DNA from: Chrysemys picta bellii
Taxonomy: Eukaryota; Chordata; Testudines; Emydidae
Assembly (NCBI RefSeq): GCF_011386835.1
Contig: NC_088792.1
Span: forward strand, 223,351,894-223,415,893
Direction: 5' to 3'
Length of the DNA: 64,000 bases
Shown: positions 36,501 through 50,800 of the stretch, one piece after another
Numbering within the stretch: position 1 is the first letter of the stretch
Layout: every line of letters begins with the position of its first letter
Notes under the pieces: generated by a model
Database searches by the model: none
What the model saw: only the letters and a program-made list of their open reading frames with translations
What the model was told of the DNA's origin: nothing
Position numbers and translations under genes: made by a program

Positions 36501-39500
36501 CAAATGGGCTACAACACAGATATCCACGAGCTACCTAAGGCAAGGGTTCTGCCTGCAGGAGGCAGAGCTACACCAAGCTCCGGAGCATCCGCAGATCATA
36601 GTTAGACTCTCTCAAACCAAGTAGGGTAGCAGATCTATTCATGCCCTCTTCATTGCATGTTGGGTGCGCGATGTAAGAGAGAGGGGTTCCAATACACTTG
36701 CCTTGGCAAAGAAGATGGATAATTGCTCTCAGCACTCAAATGAGAATCAAGGGAGAATCAGGGTGAATCAGACACTTCATGACTCTGTAAAGATTTGCTT
36801 TATATTGTAGGGATGCTTTCCTTTTTTTTTTCTCCCCCCCCCCCCCCCGCCCCTATGCCTCATGATAAGTGGAGTCTCAGAATAGTGCACAATAAGGGAA
36901 GAGGCAAGATATAGTGTACCACAGTGTTGTTTACATTGCAGTCAGACAAAAGGAGCTAGACTCCTGCAGTGTGGTTCATGAGATGCTCTGGGGTATTGCA
37001 GGAGTTTATGGGTGTTGCACAGAATGTGGTTCAGCAGCAGTGAAAGCAGTTCAGCTAACCGATATTGTCATGCAAGGATATTGGGCAGAGAGAGATATAA
37101 AAACAAATAGAAAACACAGAAAAATTTCTCCCCAGAAATTCCTCAGATTTTATTTAGTCCCTTCTCCTCCTTCACATTTCTGCTGATGGGGTAAAAATGA
37201 TCACAGGTAGTCTACAGGCTCCTGGCAGGTTAATATTAGTCCATGTCACAGGCACCTCTGTTGCTACCCGGTGCACTCCACTGCCTGGCCATTATGTGTG
37301 GTCTCAGTCATGAACACACACCAGGTTGTTACTCTTTCACCATGTATTCATTCATTACAAAGTATTGTAGTGTAATGCTGGCTTAAAGCATGGGGAGGTT
37401 TCCCCACAGCCGTCACTCCTCAGCCCAGGCTCACCCTCTGGGCTCCCCCTTGCTTCCTGTTTCTTCCACTTATATCCTCCCAGTTATACTCTTAGCCCAG
37501 TGATTTTCAGTGCTCATCTCCCAACAAACTGCCTCCAGGTGGGCTTGCAGCCTTCTCCAGGCTACAGCAACGCCAGTGATCAGGTTGCTGCTGATAGTGC
37601 CCTGTGACAGCCCTGTTTATAAACGGCAGTGACAATGCCCTTTGTCAGGTGGAGTCTGAAGTTACTGAAGAAGCAAATCAAGCAGGTTGGCAAACTCTGT
37701 AGCAAGCTACTGAAAGACAAGCAAAGTAAGCAAGCTAAGAGACCAGAAAATTTCCATTATCTCTGTGCATTCCCTCAGTAAAATAATTTAAGCAGCTGCT
37801 ACCTCTAAGAAAGTGGTATGTCCTTATCAGTCCTGAGAACATACAGCACTGATGTTGGAAAATCATAGAGCAATATCTACAAAACACCAACAGTGACCTA
37901 CATTGCTAAATATAAGAAGAAGATGTAGCCCCCTGTATTATTTTCTTTTGATTTTACAGTTTTCACTCTTAAAATATAGTGTCTGTTTTAAATGTTCTTG
38001 ATTCTTTGTGCAGAAGTCACTGCAGGTTTGATTTTCTCACTTTTGCAGCTAGCATTTCTTCTATGCATCAAAGTGTCAAAGAGGTTCATTGGGAGGATGT
38101 CATTAAGGCTGATTCGGCTTCATTTGTTAGAGTTAACAAAGTGCCTATGCACTGGCAGCATTGCTGGGCTAACATGAAAATGAAAGCCTGTTACATTGAT
38201 TTTTTAGAAGACAGAGAGAATTTTGATACTTTATTGAAAAACAGCCTTTCCACTTCCTCTCCCTAATTCATTTAACAAGTCCCAGACTGATTTTTCAAAA
38301 GAAAAGGACCATAGCTAATAAACATAACATACAGATGATACAATCCACTGACATTAACACAGTGAATGGTACGTGATATATTAAGTAAATGCATCTTTTT
38401 ATATGTGGCCATGCAAGGTAGGTACAAAGGCCAAAATTTTCAATCCTGGTTATCTAAAATGAAGCACCTAAATAGTGGCCTGATTTTCAGAGGCGCTAAG
38501 CACCCAGAGCTTCCACAGATTTTAGTGGCAGATTTTGTCTGAATAAGGACTGAAAGAGGTGATGGGAGAACTTCCAGGTTTGGACAAAAACCAAATATGA
38601 ATATAAAGCCACTATCCCAACCACCATTGCATTATAGATCAACCAATTGATGTTTGCCACTAGTTCCTTTTCTAATGTAGCCATTTTTTAATAAGCAAAT
38701 GTCCAAGGGAGCTGAAGTGTTAGACAAACATTTCTTCTGACTCTGGAGTGAGCAGATTGAAATGAATTTACCAAAGTGAGAGAAAATGCAATTAGGTTGG
38801 TTTGGCCAGGATACTGGACTGTGGCAGGAATGAAAAGTAAACGCTTGAGAACAAGCAGTTGCAGATGCCTAAGAGGCCTTAAATCTGTTAACCACTGATT
38901 CATTTCCTGGTAAACTCCCAACTCTTTGATCACTGATACACTAACCTTTCTTTGGAAATAATAATTAAGAAAAGATACAACCATGGGCAACAATTAAAAT
39001 AAATCAAAGTGTTCAGAATGGCTTCCGGGTCTCATAATATGTGCTCAGCACACTGCATCCTGCAGCAGAAAGGCTGCAACTATGTGTAACCCACACACCT
39101 CCTGAGTGTGGTGCTCTGTCCCATCTAGTGGCACCGAGACCACTTAGAGAGAGAGATAAAATGAGTCTGCTTTACAGCCTCAGCTAACAGCCAGTTGTTG
39201 TCATGCACTAAGCTCCAGAAGTCCCAGGTTCGATCCAGCCCACTGATGACTGGTGTCTGTCTGCGTTACATATGCACGGCTGCCTTCTCGCCTTGGGACA
39301 CATTCACCCTGGCTTATCCACCTTCTGCTCAAGTAAAGCAGGGCCCAGGTGGAGGAAAGTCTACCAGGGAGGCACTGTGATATAAGGTGGTGGTCACAAA
39401 CTCCCTTCCATTAGGTTCTAGGGGCAGCCTGTGCAGTCGTCAAAGAGAGTGGTGCTTACTATAGATAGGTCATGGCCTGGGTGACTAAGGGATGATCTGA

Positions 39501-41777
39501 CTCATTGTAGCCCTGCTTCAGCCCCTCTGCCTGTGGGGTTACTGTGCGAAGACCTGGTTGAAACTGAACAAACCAGTGGAATACCCAAAAGAGCAACTGT
39601 TCCAGCAATGACTTCCCTCGCCAGCATGAATTCCTAAGGGGCACAACATGCCAGGCTGGCACAGGGAGCTGCAATTTGCATCTCTATGCCTCAGCATGGC
39701 TGAAGCTGGCTGGCCATACATATCTAACAAATAAAGTTCCTCATTAGACAAGGTTTGTATCTGTCATATATTGCATCTGACTCATTCCTGGAAATAACCC
39801 TAAAAAGACAAAAGCTAGCCTGTCACCCACCAGACTGACTGTGAACTGCATGTCTGCCTGCTGTGCTGTGTCTGAACCCAAAAGAGCCACAGAACAATCA
39901 GCTGTGACACAGAAAGTCTTCTCTACAGAGTGGGGGGTGGGACAGGATAAGCTACGTAGAACAAAGAAGAAAACAGGAAAAAAGCATTAGCCAAGGAAAC
40001 TAGAACAAACAGATGGAGGGGAAAAAAATAGGCAGGAAAAAATGCAGCTTAAGAACAGGAAAAAATACATCCAGGTTTATAAGTGAATTAAATGCCTCTA
40101 AAATTTCTCTTGACAACACACATTGTGGGTAGACACATGATCATGAAATAGTTTTCCTTTATATTAAAATCATCAGCAAATGACAACACTATAGAAGTAC
40201 ACATCACAATCTAAGCACAGATTCTTAATTTCCTATCTCTGTTAGGTTCCTTCGCCCCCTACGATCAGCATGATCCCTCAAGGGTCAGTCATTTTGAAAT
40301 CATGGGCAAATTCCATCCAGCCAGTAGGAACTACTCTTTTGGTCACTAGCATCCATTTAAGTCACACAGTATTGTTTTTGCTCCATGATCTGTTTTCTGC
40401 AACTTTTTTAAACAGGAGAATAATTCATAACTTTGATACAATTTCCAGGTATATTTTTGCTAGAATTCATGGTTTGCAAACGATTTCATTAATGCATGGC
40501 AACTGTCCAAACACACTCTAACAGGGCCCAATCCAAATCATGTTGAAGCAAAATGAAAGAACTCCCATTGAATTTTTTGGGCTTTAAATTGGATCCCTAG
40601 TGAATAATTTGATCCCTCAAATCATAGTCAACTGAGTAGACCATTCTTATTGACAAAAATATTTAAAAATCAATCATGGTTTAATTTGTACTATTCAAGC
40701 AGCTCTGTGTTCTAGTATTCAGTTGTTTCATATGACTCCTATGTTAATGTCTTCCGTTTTAAATAATCTACCATCTCCTAAATAGATAAATAATTGTCAT
40801 GTGAAATACATACATACATTAAGAAATTAAATTAATGAATGAATTAAATCAATTATATTTAAATAAAGACATAAATAAATACAATTAATTATACCAACCA
40901 ATTTATTATAAATTATTACACTATTATTATAGCAATAAAATAATTAATGTAACCACTTAGTCAAGGATTCCTTTTCCCTTGTCCACATTATTAATATCCC
41001 CTTACATATCCACTCCTCATCTGCAGTCCTGTGTACGTCATCTCTTATTTAGACTGTAATCTCTTTGAGGCAGAGGGTGTGTGGCTGTCCATTGTTTGTA
41101 AAGCATCATGTAAATTTATGACACTGTTCAAATGCTTTGTAGTAATAATGATGAACAAATCCCTGTGTATTCCCACTCACTGTTAAAAATATGATTTTTT
41201 TTTTTTGCTTTTATTTAGCACGACAATGGAGAGTGCAGGTTAAAACTGCCAGAGATTCCCCAGAGCCACAGAAGTGTAAAAGAACCCTTGTGATTTATGG
41301 CTCAAAGGGCAAAAGTGGTGACCTTCTCCTTTCTCCACAAAGCCCAGAATATGTGTGCTTTCTACCCAGAGCAACGGATGAATTCCTTGTAAGTCATCAC
41401 TATACAATACTGCACTGAGATTATAATGACATTCTGCTCTAGCCAAAGGATATATTTGAAATGCTGCTTTGGTTGCTACAAATGACATAGTTATTTACAA
41501 AGATGGAATGATATAACTTTAGATCTTGGGCCATCCTCTTCCTGCAACCCTGCTCAACTTGTTACCAGATTTGCTCATTACTTTGGGGTACGCTCATTTA
41601 TTAGGGTAACTCTTCTGGGTGGGGGGGTTCTGTAATTCTATTAATGTTCTGCTTGTGTCACTTGTGTTCTCATACGGAGCTCTACTTCTCCCTTCTCCAA
41701 GTTCCCTCCCAATGGAGCTATCCTGCAGGACCTAGGTTCCCAAAGGCTGGGTTCCTCCAGCCCCAGAACCAGATGAA

Positions 41778-41842
<65 letters not shown>

Positions 41843-44800
41843 TAACAGAGCAAGTCTGAGTGGACTGCATCAAGCAGCACTTTCAAGCTGCCACTCTTGT
41901 ATGTCAAGGTTCAGCACGTCCCTATCCCCACTTTAACGTTACAATTGTACTGGTAGTAACCCACTTGATGAGCAAACCCTGGAGTAGTTTTGGGCACTAC
42001 AGGGATCTTTAGCTTAGGTAAGAAAAGTGTTGCTGCAGAGCAAATGGGGAAGCTAAAAACACAAAAGAGTAAAGCTCAGAGAGAGAGAGAAAGAGAAGCA
42101 ACCAGCTTAACCATAAAAGTTATTTATTGAATAATAGTGATAACCACACAAGGAGAGCCTAAACAAACATAGCAGTTACATTATAAGGCCTGGTCTACAC
42201 TACGACTTTAATTCGGTTTTATCAGCGTTAATTCGAATTTACCCTGCAACCGTCCACACAACGACGCCATTTATTTCGAAATAAAGGGCCCTTTAAATCG
42301 ATTTCTGTACTCCACCTAAGTCATATATAGAAAACTATACCTGATCAAACAAGTCAGGGTTAGAAAGTTATACCTGAGGTAGAAAAGAAAACAGAGAGAG
42401 AGGGGGATCTCATCACTCCATGAAGCTTGTACTGGTCGGGGTTCCCAGGTGACGGTGGTAGCTCAGGGCCCTGGGTGCTGGAGACAGGCAGAGCCCCCAG
42501 CACGATCAGTCAGGAGAAGATGAAATCCCAGTGGAACTGATGCAGAGTTTGGATCCATGCATCAGAACACTTACTTGAACATAGGTAGGGGTTTTTGTAG
42601 AGAAACAGCAGTGGTTCAAGGGAGAACACTAGATTTGTTTATGTGTAAACAAGGGAAAATACTAAAGTTGTTTTGTTCAGGCTAGACCTGGGAGCTGATC
42701 ATTCCTGGCTTTGGGCGATGTTCCTTGGAGGGAGCTCACAATGCAATTAAGATGCTTCAGTATTTTGGATATCAATCACGTATTCATTACTAGAATTGGT
42801 CTGATATCTGCTGAGCTGGGTGTGTGCAGGTGTAGGTTCATTAACATCTGGAGCAGATATCCCGCATGATGCAGTGCTTCCCTGCTTTTCTGGTCCCAGA
42901 GTTCAGTGCGGTTCTTGCCTTGGAATCTCTGTTCTCCATTCTGTATGTTAATGGAGATGCCTTCCTGTCCTATCTTTGATGAAGATGAGGCTAGAGGAGT
43001 TGCCTTAATCCTATCACCCTTGTCCGGAGGGGTCTAGGTGTGTCTCCCACTGCCTCTGCAAGTCTTTTCTCTGATTGGTTTTGGTTCAAGCAGAGGCTGG
43101 TGGGGGGGGTGTCCTTCATGAGTCAGACAGGCTGGATACTGCGCCCTGGTTCCCCAAGAACACAGAGCTAACTGGTATCAACTACATTCAGTTATAGTGC
43201 TCAGACACCAGTGCAATCTCATTATATTACAGTGGGTTTCAAGGATGTAAATCAGCAAGAAACATGATTCCTTTCTTGTATTTTATAGCATATGCTGCTC
43301 ATTGTCTTGCATATTTTTTTATTTTCTTAATCGTGTTAACCCTGAAATCATTGGGTAATTTGCCATTGGCTCTAATGTGTAAAGTACCAGGCCCTAAATC
43401 TTTACTATATGTTCTTGCACCCTGCAGTAATGAGGGCTGTGTAAAATTCTTAGTGTTAGATTGTGCCATTGAGATACAGCCTGTAGCCAAGGGGAACATG
43501 GAGCTGCACTGCCTCAGGAGAGCCCTCAGGAAGGCAGAACACCTATTGGAGCTCCTGAGGCCAGGACCAAGCACCCATTACTACACACTTTTGGGGCAGG
43601 TAGCTTGCTGCCCCCACAGGGCTGCTCAACTATACCGGCCAGTGTATAGTGGAGAGTGCAGGCATGGCTGTGCCTGCTGCTTGTCCCCAGTGAGAACAAA
43701 GAAGCCCCTGTTTTTCCCTGAGTGCAGTGAATTTAATTCTCCTTTCTCTTCACACAGGCCACACAGAGGCAGGAGGATGAGAATAGATTTAAAAGAGACT
43801 GTTTGGAGGGATTTTTTTTCATACCAAACTTGGAACTCTGGTGTGGCCTTATGAGTAGGAAATGATTGGGGTCTCAAAGGGGTAAAAGTCCCTGCATCTC
43901 CCCCTGGAACTAATCCATCTCCAAGGAGGCTATAGTCTGGCTAGGTGAATGCTCAGAAACACCTCAAAAACTCACAGGTTTTACTGCTTGCCAGTTTGGA
44001 ACTTAAGAGCTTGATCTTTCTAATATTGTGGGATCTAGTATTTTAAGTGGGGGGCTGGGAGCTTAGTGTAAGATACTATACCTGTCCCTTTCCCTTCCTT
44101 CAGAACACTGAAGATGAAGAGGGTTGGACTGTGTGTCCAAGGGACATAAGTGGGGCTTTGCTCTCTCTCTGGTCTTCATTAAAGGGGCCTCCACTTTTCC
44201 ACAGTGGGCATGTTTCGGTGTGATGCCACACTGACAGCTTTCTAAGTGCATTTCCATTCTTCTGACTCGCTTAGTTTTAGGGAAACATGCTATATTTTCC
44301 CTTGGCTGTTCATGTCCTTGGTTTTTGTTGCTTTGTGTCAAAACCTTAATATTTTCTGAAAGTTGTTTGTTGTGCATGAAGGTTTGTCTTTTTGCAATAT
44401 GAGTGTCACTATTTTGCAAGCTTGATTGCATTTTAAGTAAATCAGAGGAACAGGCCTGATTTTAAATAGTGGTTGGTGTTTCATGGGAATCTTTGAAAAC
44501 CCTTCTCTTTAGAAACAATTCAACTGATATATCTTATGGTTTCTGTTGTTCTTTTCCTTTCTTCCTTATTTCCAAGGATATTTGAATAAACACAGGATCT
44601 TTGTTTCATAAGTGAGTTCATCTGCTCCCATTTGTGACAGCACACTTGTGGGAATGATTATGATGTCACAATGAATGGAGAGTCTTTAGTAATACAGTGC
44701 AGTAAGGAAGAACCACAGATAATGTAGTATATGCAAGATTCGTTGTTTTGAAACAATGGGCTTAATTTTGATCCCAGAAATCCATGTAAATCTGCATATT

Positions 44801-47800
44801 GCCCTTTTACGTGCCCACTTATGTTCACATCATGGCAAGAGAGTATGTATATCCCTGATTTTCCAGGTGCACTCACACAAGTTTGCCACAAATACATGCA
44901 CACTTTAAAGTTAACAATCATGTCCAAACTGTTTTGCAAAGTCTCCTATGAAATGTCAGCAGCTCTCTCATTTTAATTACAGATTGTTAGCAAATATAAA
45001 GAACAAATGACTGAAATATATAAATAATAGAGAATGTACAAGTTAAACCTACTTGCTTTCATTGATCTTAAACTTTGATAGCAATAGTACTGTGTCAGCT
45101 ACCAATTAAAAATAAGTTAAAGAAATACACATTAAATGTAGAAAATAAATTGAGTAATAAGAAGTTGTGTTTATCATATAATTATAGAAACATAGGGCTC
45201 CAAGGGACTTTGAGAAATCAAGTCCAAGTAATTCACTTGGCAGGACCAAGTGAACCTAGACCATCCCTAACAGGTGTTTGTCCAACCTGTTCTTAAATAC
45301 TTCCAGTGATGGGGATTCCACAGCCTCCTTTACAAGCTTAACTACCCTTATAGTTGGAAAGTTTGTCCTAAATCTCCCTTGCTGCGGATCAAGCCCATTA
45401 GTTCTTGGATGTGGACAACAGTTGATCCCTGCACTCTTTATACCAGCCTTTAACATATTTGAAGACTGTTATCTGGTCCCCACTCAGTCGTCTTTTCTCA
45501 AGATTAAACATGCCCAGGTTTTGAACCTTTCCTCATAGGTCAGGTTTTTTAAACCTTTTATCACTTTTGTTTCTCTCCTCTGGACTTTCCCCAGTTTGTC
45601 CACATCTTTCCTAAAGTGTGGTGCCCAGAATTGAACACAGAACTCCAGCTGAAGCCCTCCAGTGCAGAGTAGCACAGAACAGTTACCTCCTGTGTCTTAC
45701 ATATGATAACTCTGAGTTTATGGTGGTGGTGTCCTCTGAGACTGGCAGAGTTGGCAGGAAGGAGCAAGAGATGAAAACAACAGGGAGCAGAAATACTAAG
45801 GAAAATGAAAAGTGTGGGATTTAAAGGGATAGTGTGAAATTGCTGGACAACAAGTAATTTTATTTTAAACATTACTAAAAATATTTAGTTTAGAGAAAAA
45901 AGAAATGGTAGGCCAGCTCTTAGTAAGTGTCTCTCTTTGTGTCAAAGTGGCTCCCACCACTTAGTCACAGAAGTTCTTTTTACATACCCGAGGGACACCA
46001 CAACCAAGACTATGCAAAGGCCAAAACCATAATGGGGTTCAAAAAAGAACTAGTTAAATTAATGGAGCATAGGTCCCTCAGTGGCTATTAGCCGAGATTG
46101 TCAGGGATGCAATCCCATGCTCTGGTTGTCCCTAGCCTCTGAGTGCCAGAAGCTGGGAGTGACAGGAGATGGATCACTTGATGATTGCCTGTTCTGTTCA
46201 TTCCCTCTAAAGCGCCTGGCATTGGCCACTGTTGGAAGACAGGATACTGGGATAGATGCACCATTGGTCTGATGCAGTATGGCCATTCTTATGTTCTAAA
46301 ATAATCATAATGGTTACCTATGACTGTTTTAGTATTAAAAGAAAGGAAAAGAAAACATTAAACAAAACAACACAAATGGCTGACCACAAATTATGGTTAC
46401 TTTCATTATAGTCTCTTCTATATGTACTTTTCTGGAGAGCTTCTAACAGATTTCACCCTTGAGAGTAACTTGCTTCTGAGAGTGTTTTTCTCTTGGTAGG
46501 TTAAGATCAAAGTGTGCTATTTCCCAAAATTATTGTGTTTGGTTTTAGTATTTTATTAGATTCTTAAAATTATTTATATATGTGCAGAATAATTGTTGTT
46601 TAAGGGCAAGCGTAGACTCTCTAGTTCAGGGGTCGGCAATGTTCGGCACGCGGCTCGCCAGGTAAGCACCCTGGCGGGCCGGGCCAATTTTATTTACCTG
46701 CTGACGAGGCAGGTTCGGCCGATCACGGCCCCCACTGGCTGCAGTTTGCCGTCCCGGGCCAATGGGGGCGGCGAGAAGCGGCGCAGGCGAGCAATGTGCT
46801 GGCCGCGGCTTCTCGCCGCCCCCATTGGCCCGGGACGGCAAACCGCAGCCAGTGGGGGTCGTGATCGGCCGAACCTGCCTCGTCAGCAGGTAAATAAAAT
46901 TGGCCCGGCCCGCCAGGGTGCTTACCTGGCGAGCCGCAAGCCAAACGTTGCCGACCCCTGGTCTAGTTATTAATAATAACCTAAAAAGTTTATAGTTGGA
47001 CAAAATAAGCAATCCTAACTAAATTCTATGAAATCAAAGAAGATATTTAAATTAGTTACTTAGAAAAAAGTCATTTAAGACAGACCAATTATGAATATTA
47101 ACAATTGTAAATTCAGTTACAGCCCCATTGTTTCTCTGCTTACCAATGTTTAGCTCCTATCTCCTCTCCAGAAATATGTCGTCTAACTACTTGGTGATTA
47201 AAAAGAGAAAGTTAGCCCTTTACGTTACAACAGCATTTTAATATTCCAACAAAATCACTGTGAGAGTTTTAAATCTAATCCCTTGGCAGTATCTTAGTTA
47301 ACTTCCTCTCACCAATCCATGCTGAAGTCTTGGGGAAGTTCTCCTGGGGTTGGTTTCTTCTTGAATCTTCTCTGTTTTTCTTATCTATCTGTGGCAGGCT
47401 GCTTAGGAAGTGTGATGCTGGAGCAGGGTAGCAGAGGGTATGAATGAGCGGGTGCTCTCTTCAGTATTTTGTACCCTTCTGCCTCCTATTTTCATGAAAT
47501 TATAGGAAAACACTTCTCTTTCAGGCTTGTTTAGATTCAATGTTGGTTGCTGTCACCATTCATTGGCTTCATGCCTTTGTGGTTGTCTTAGGTGAAACTT
47601 TCAGGTCCTGAACATGCTTAATGAATATGCTACATTTCATAATTGCCTCTGTTCTTCTTGTGGCAGGAAGGCAACAGATAACTTTCAAAGCTAGTTTTAA
47701 CTCATCTACCCTTAGTCTCCTGTTTTCCAAGTTGAAGAGTCCTAGCCTCTTTAATCTCTCCTCATATGGGACCCGTTCCAAACCCCTAATAATTTTAGTT

Positions 47801-50800
47801 GCCCTTCTCTGAACCTTTTCTATTGCCAGAATATCTTTTTTGAGATGAGGAGACCAGATCTGTACGCAGTATTCAAGATGTGGGCATACCATTGATTTAT
47901 ATAAGGACAATAATATATTCTCCGTCTTGTTCTCTATCCCCTTTTTATTGATTCCTAACATCCTGTTTGCTTTTTTGACTGCCTCTGCACAGTGCGTGGA
48001 CATCTTCAGAGAACTATCCACCATGACTCCAAGATCTTTTTCCTGATTCATTGTAGCTAAATTAGCCCCTATCATATTGTATGTATAGTTGGGGTTATTT
48101 TTTCCAATGTGCATTACTTTACATTTATCCACATTAAATTTCATCTGCCATTTTGTTGCCCAATCACTTAGTTTTGTGAGATCTTTTTGAAGCTCTTCAC
48201 AGTCTGCTTTGGTCTTAACTATCTTGAGCAGTTTAGTATCATCTGCAAACTTTGCCACCTCACTTTTTACCCCTTTCTCCAGATCATTTATGAATAAGTT
48301 GAATAGGATTGGTCCTAGGACTGACCCTTGGGGAACACCACTTGTTACCCCTCTCCATTCTTTACCATTTACCATTAATTTACCATTAATTCCTACCCTT
48401 TGTTCCCTGTCTTTTAACCAGTTCTCAATCCATGAAAGGACCTTCCCTTTTATCCCATGACAACTTAATTTACATAAGAGCCTTTGGTGAGGGACCTTGT
48501 CAAAGGCTTTCTGGAAATCTAAGTACACTACGTCCACTGGATCCCCCTTGTCCACATGTTTGTTGACCCCTTCAAAGAACTCTAATAGATTAGTAAGACA
48601 CAATTTCCCTTTACAGAAACCATGTTGACTTTTGCCCAACAATTTATGTTCTTCTATGTGTCCGACAATTTTATTCTTTACTATTGTTTCGACTAATTTG
48701 CCCGGTACCGACGTTAGACTTACTGGTCTGTAATTGCCGGAATCACCTCTAGAGCCCTTTTTAAATATTGGCGTTACATTAGCTATCTTCCAGTTCTGGA
48801 AGTCCAGTTCTGTATCTGGATACAGAAGCCGATTTAAAGGACAGGTTACAAAACCTAGTTAATAGTTCCGCAACTTCACATTTGCATTCTTTCAGAACTC
48901 TTGGGTGAATGCCATCTGGTCCCGGTGACTTCTTAATGTTAAGTTTATCAATTAATTCCAAAACCTCCTCTAGTGACACTTCAATCTGTGACAGTTCCTC
49001 AGATTTGTCACCTACAAAAGCCGGCTCAGGTTTGGGAATCTCCCTAACATCCTCAGCTGTGAAGACTGAAGCAAAGAATTCGTTTAGTCATCTCAAAAGG
49101 TGTTTGCCATTTCAGTGTTTAAGAAATAAACAATAGTTTTAAATTTCCACCTACGTAAGTTTTTCCTGGAGTTTCAAAAACACAAGCAGAAATTTTTCCT
49201 TTGGAAAGGAGAGGGGTTGGCGTGGCCACTTTACAAGCTAGATTTAAGGCTCTGATAACACACCCTACATTCTTTTTACAATTATGCTTCTATTTAATAC
49301 ATGGAAATTTTACATGATTTGTCTTCTTGATGTTTGCTTGTTCTTGGGAAAGAGAAGCAGAAACATTCTGGGATGTCTATCATTAGTTTTAACATTCTGT
49401 AACCTAACTAGTTAAACATATGTTTTGTTGTATTTCTAAGCATCTTGGCTATAACATAGTGGAAAGTATATCTTAATGTTCAGTAAAGGCACAAACAAGT
49501 TTGTTGAAGGTAGACAAATGCAGACTGGAAATGAGATGTACATTTTTAACAGTGAAGGTAATTAACCATTGGAACAACTTACCAATGGATGTAGTGGATT
49601 CTCCATCACAGGCACTTTTTAAATATGCTCTGTGTTAATTAATTCAGGGAAATTCTATGGTCTCGGTTATGCAGGAGATCAGACTGAATGATACCAATCA
49701 TTCCATCTGGCCATAGAATCTATGAAAGTGGAGCTGGGCACATAATGCAAAAATAGATAATTAATAAAATAATAATAATAAATCCATGTTTGCTCAAAAA
49801 TATGATTTGTTTCAGTTGTAGAGGCATCCCTTTGGGGTTTACTTTTGTGAAATTTTGAGGGCTCATAGAAGACCTGCTAAGCTCACCTAGAATGGATATT
49901 GGTATATATTATAATGGTATATTTAGCCCTTTCCCCAATTTCTACATATTTCTTGTTTTCTTACATTGTGAGCTTTTCAGGGCATGAATGGTATTTTATT
50001 ATGTATTTGGAAAGCACCTTGCACATTGCACGTGCTACTGTAATCCAAATAATTATCATATGAGAAGTAGCACTGCTAGACATCATGAGGATGGGATCCT
50101 TAAAACCAATCTCCACAGTGCTGGTACAAGAGGTATTAAATGAGCTAGATAAGTATGAGACTACAAACCTCTGCAGAGAGGACCATGCACACATTCATGA
50201 TTACTCTGTGTCAGCAATTGTGGGAATGGCAGAAAATTAAATACCGTGTTGTTTGAAGAAAAGAGGAGTGAGGGGGGGCCATGATAACAGTTTTCAAGTA
50301 CATAAAAGTTTGTTACAAGAAGGAGGGTGAAATATTGTTCTCATTAACATCTGTGGATTAAGACAAGAAGCAATGCACTTTGTATATTTTCTTTGGGAAG
50401 GATCACTGCTTAGCACATTAGAAGGACAGGGTTTCCAGAGCTCTGATACAGAGGAAATTACATGATCCTACAATGATCTGACCACACCCTTTGTACCTAG
50501 GATCACATATGCATGCACACATGCTTTATGTGAAAGTGACAACGAATTAAAATTAAAGTATGCATCCAGACAATAAATCTTAGAGTAGCCTAACTATTCT
50601 AGGACTGATTCCTCTGAAGAAGTCTTGGGTAGCCCAGAAAGGTAAAGGCTTAAAATATTACAAATTTACTTAATCTTCTTTTATTTGGTACCTTTATCTG
50701 TGAGACTCAAAGCCCCAGTGACTTGTTCAAAGCCAGCTCTTGATTATAAGAGTTATGCTCATTCAATCATGGAACAGAAGCAATACCTGTTACTTAGCAT

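Larger units (their letters stand above)
34143..41218. other. 7.1-kb intron, repeat-rich
   Basis: Contains a LINE remnant near 35158, a T/C homopolymer tract at 36821, a candidate alternative exon at 38049 and an AT-rich low-complexity part near 40800. Segments about 37220-37640 and 39050-39800 look repeat-like (LTR- or SINE-like) but could not be classified. One contains 'ggttcgatcc' at about 39227, a B-box-like Pol III motif. Confidence 0.5.

Noticed and set aside
39215..39250. tRNA gene suggested by the B-box-like 'ggttcgatcc'
   Set aside because: No A box, no cloverleaf and no acceptor pairing at the right distance; at most a SINE or LTR trace.
41781..41840. AC tract considered as an array
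   Set aside because: A simple dinucleotide repeat without spacers. No CRISPR-like structure exists in the window.
43264..43854. 196-codon open frame on + in the intron before exon h
   Set aside because: No domain, no splice-site support for a fitting phase, and biased composition. It is probably a chance frame, though it is the longest unexplained one in the window.
46593..47012. Two open frames of over 120 codons on opposite strands with almost the same protein
   Set aside because: They are the two readings of the hAT palindrome at 46627-46960, not genes.
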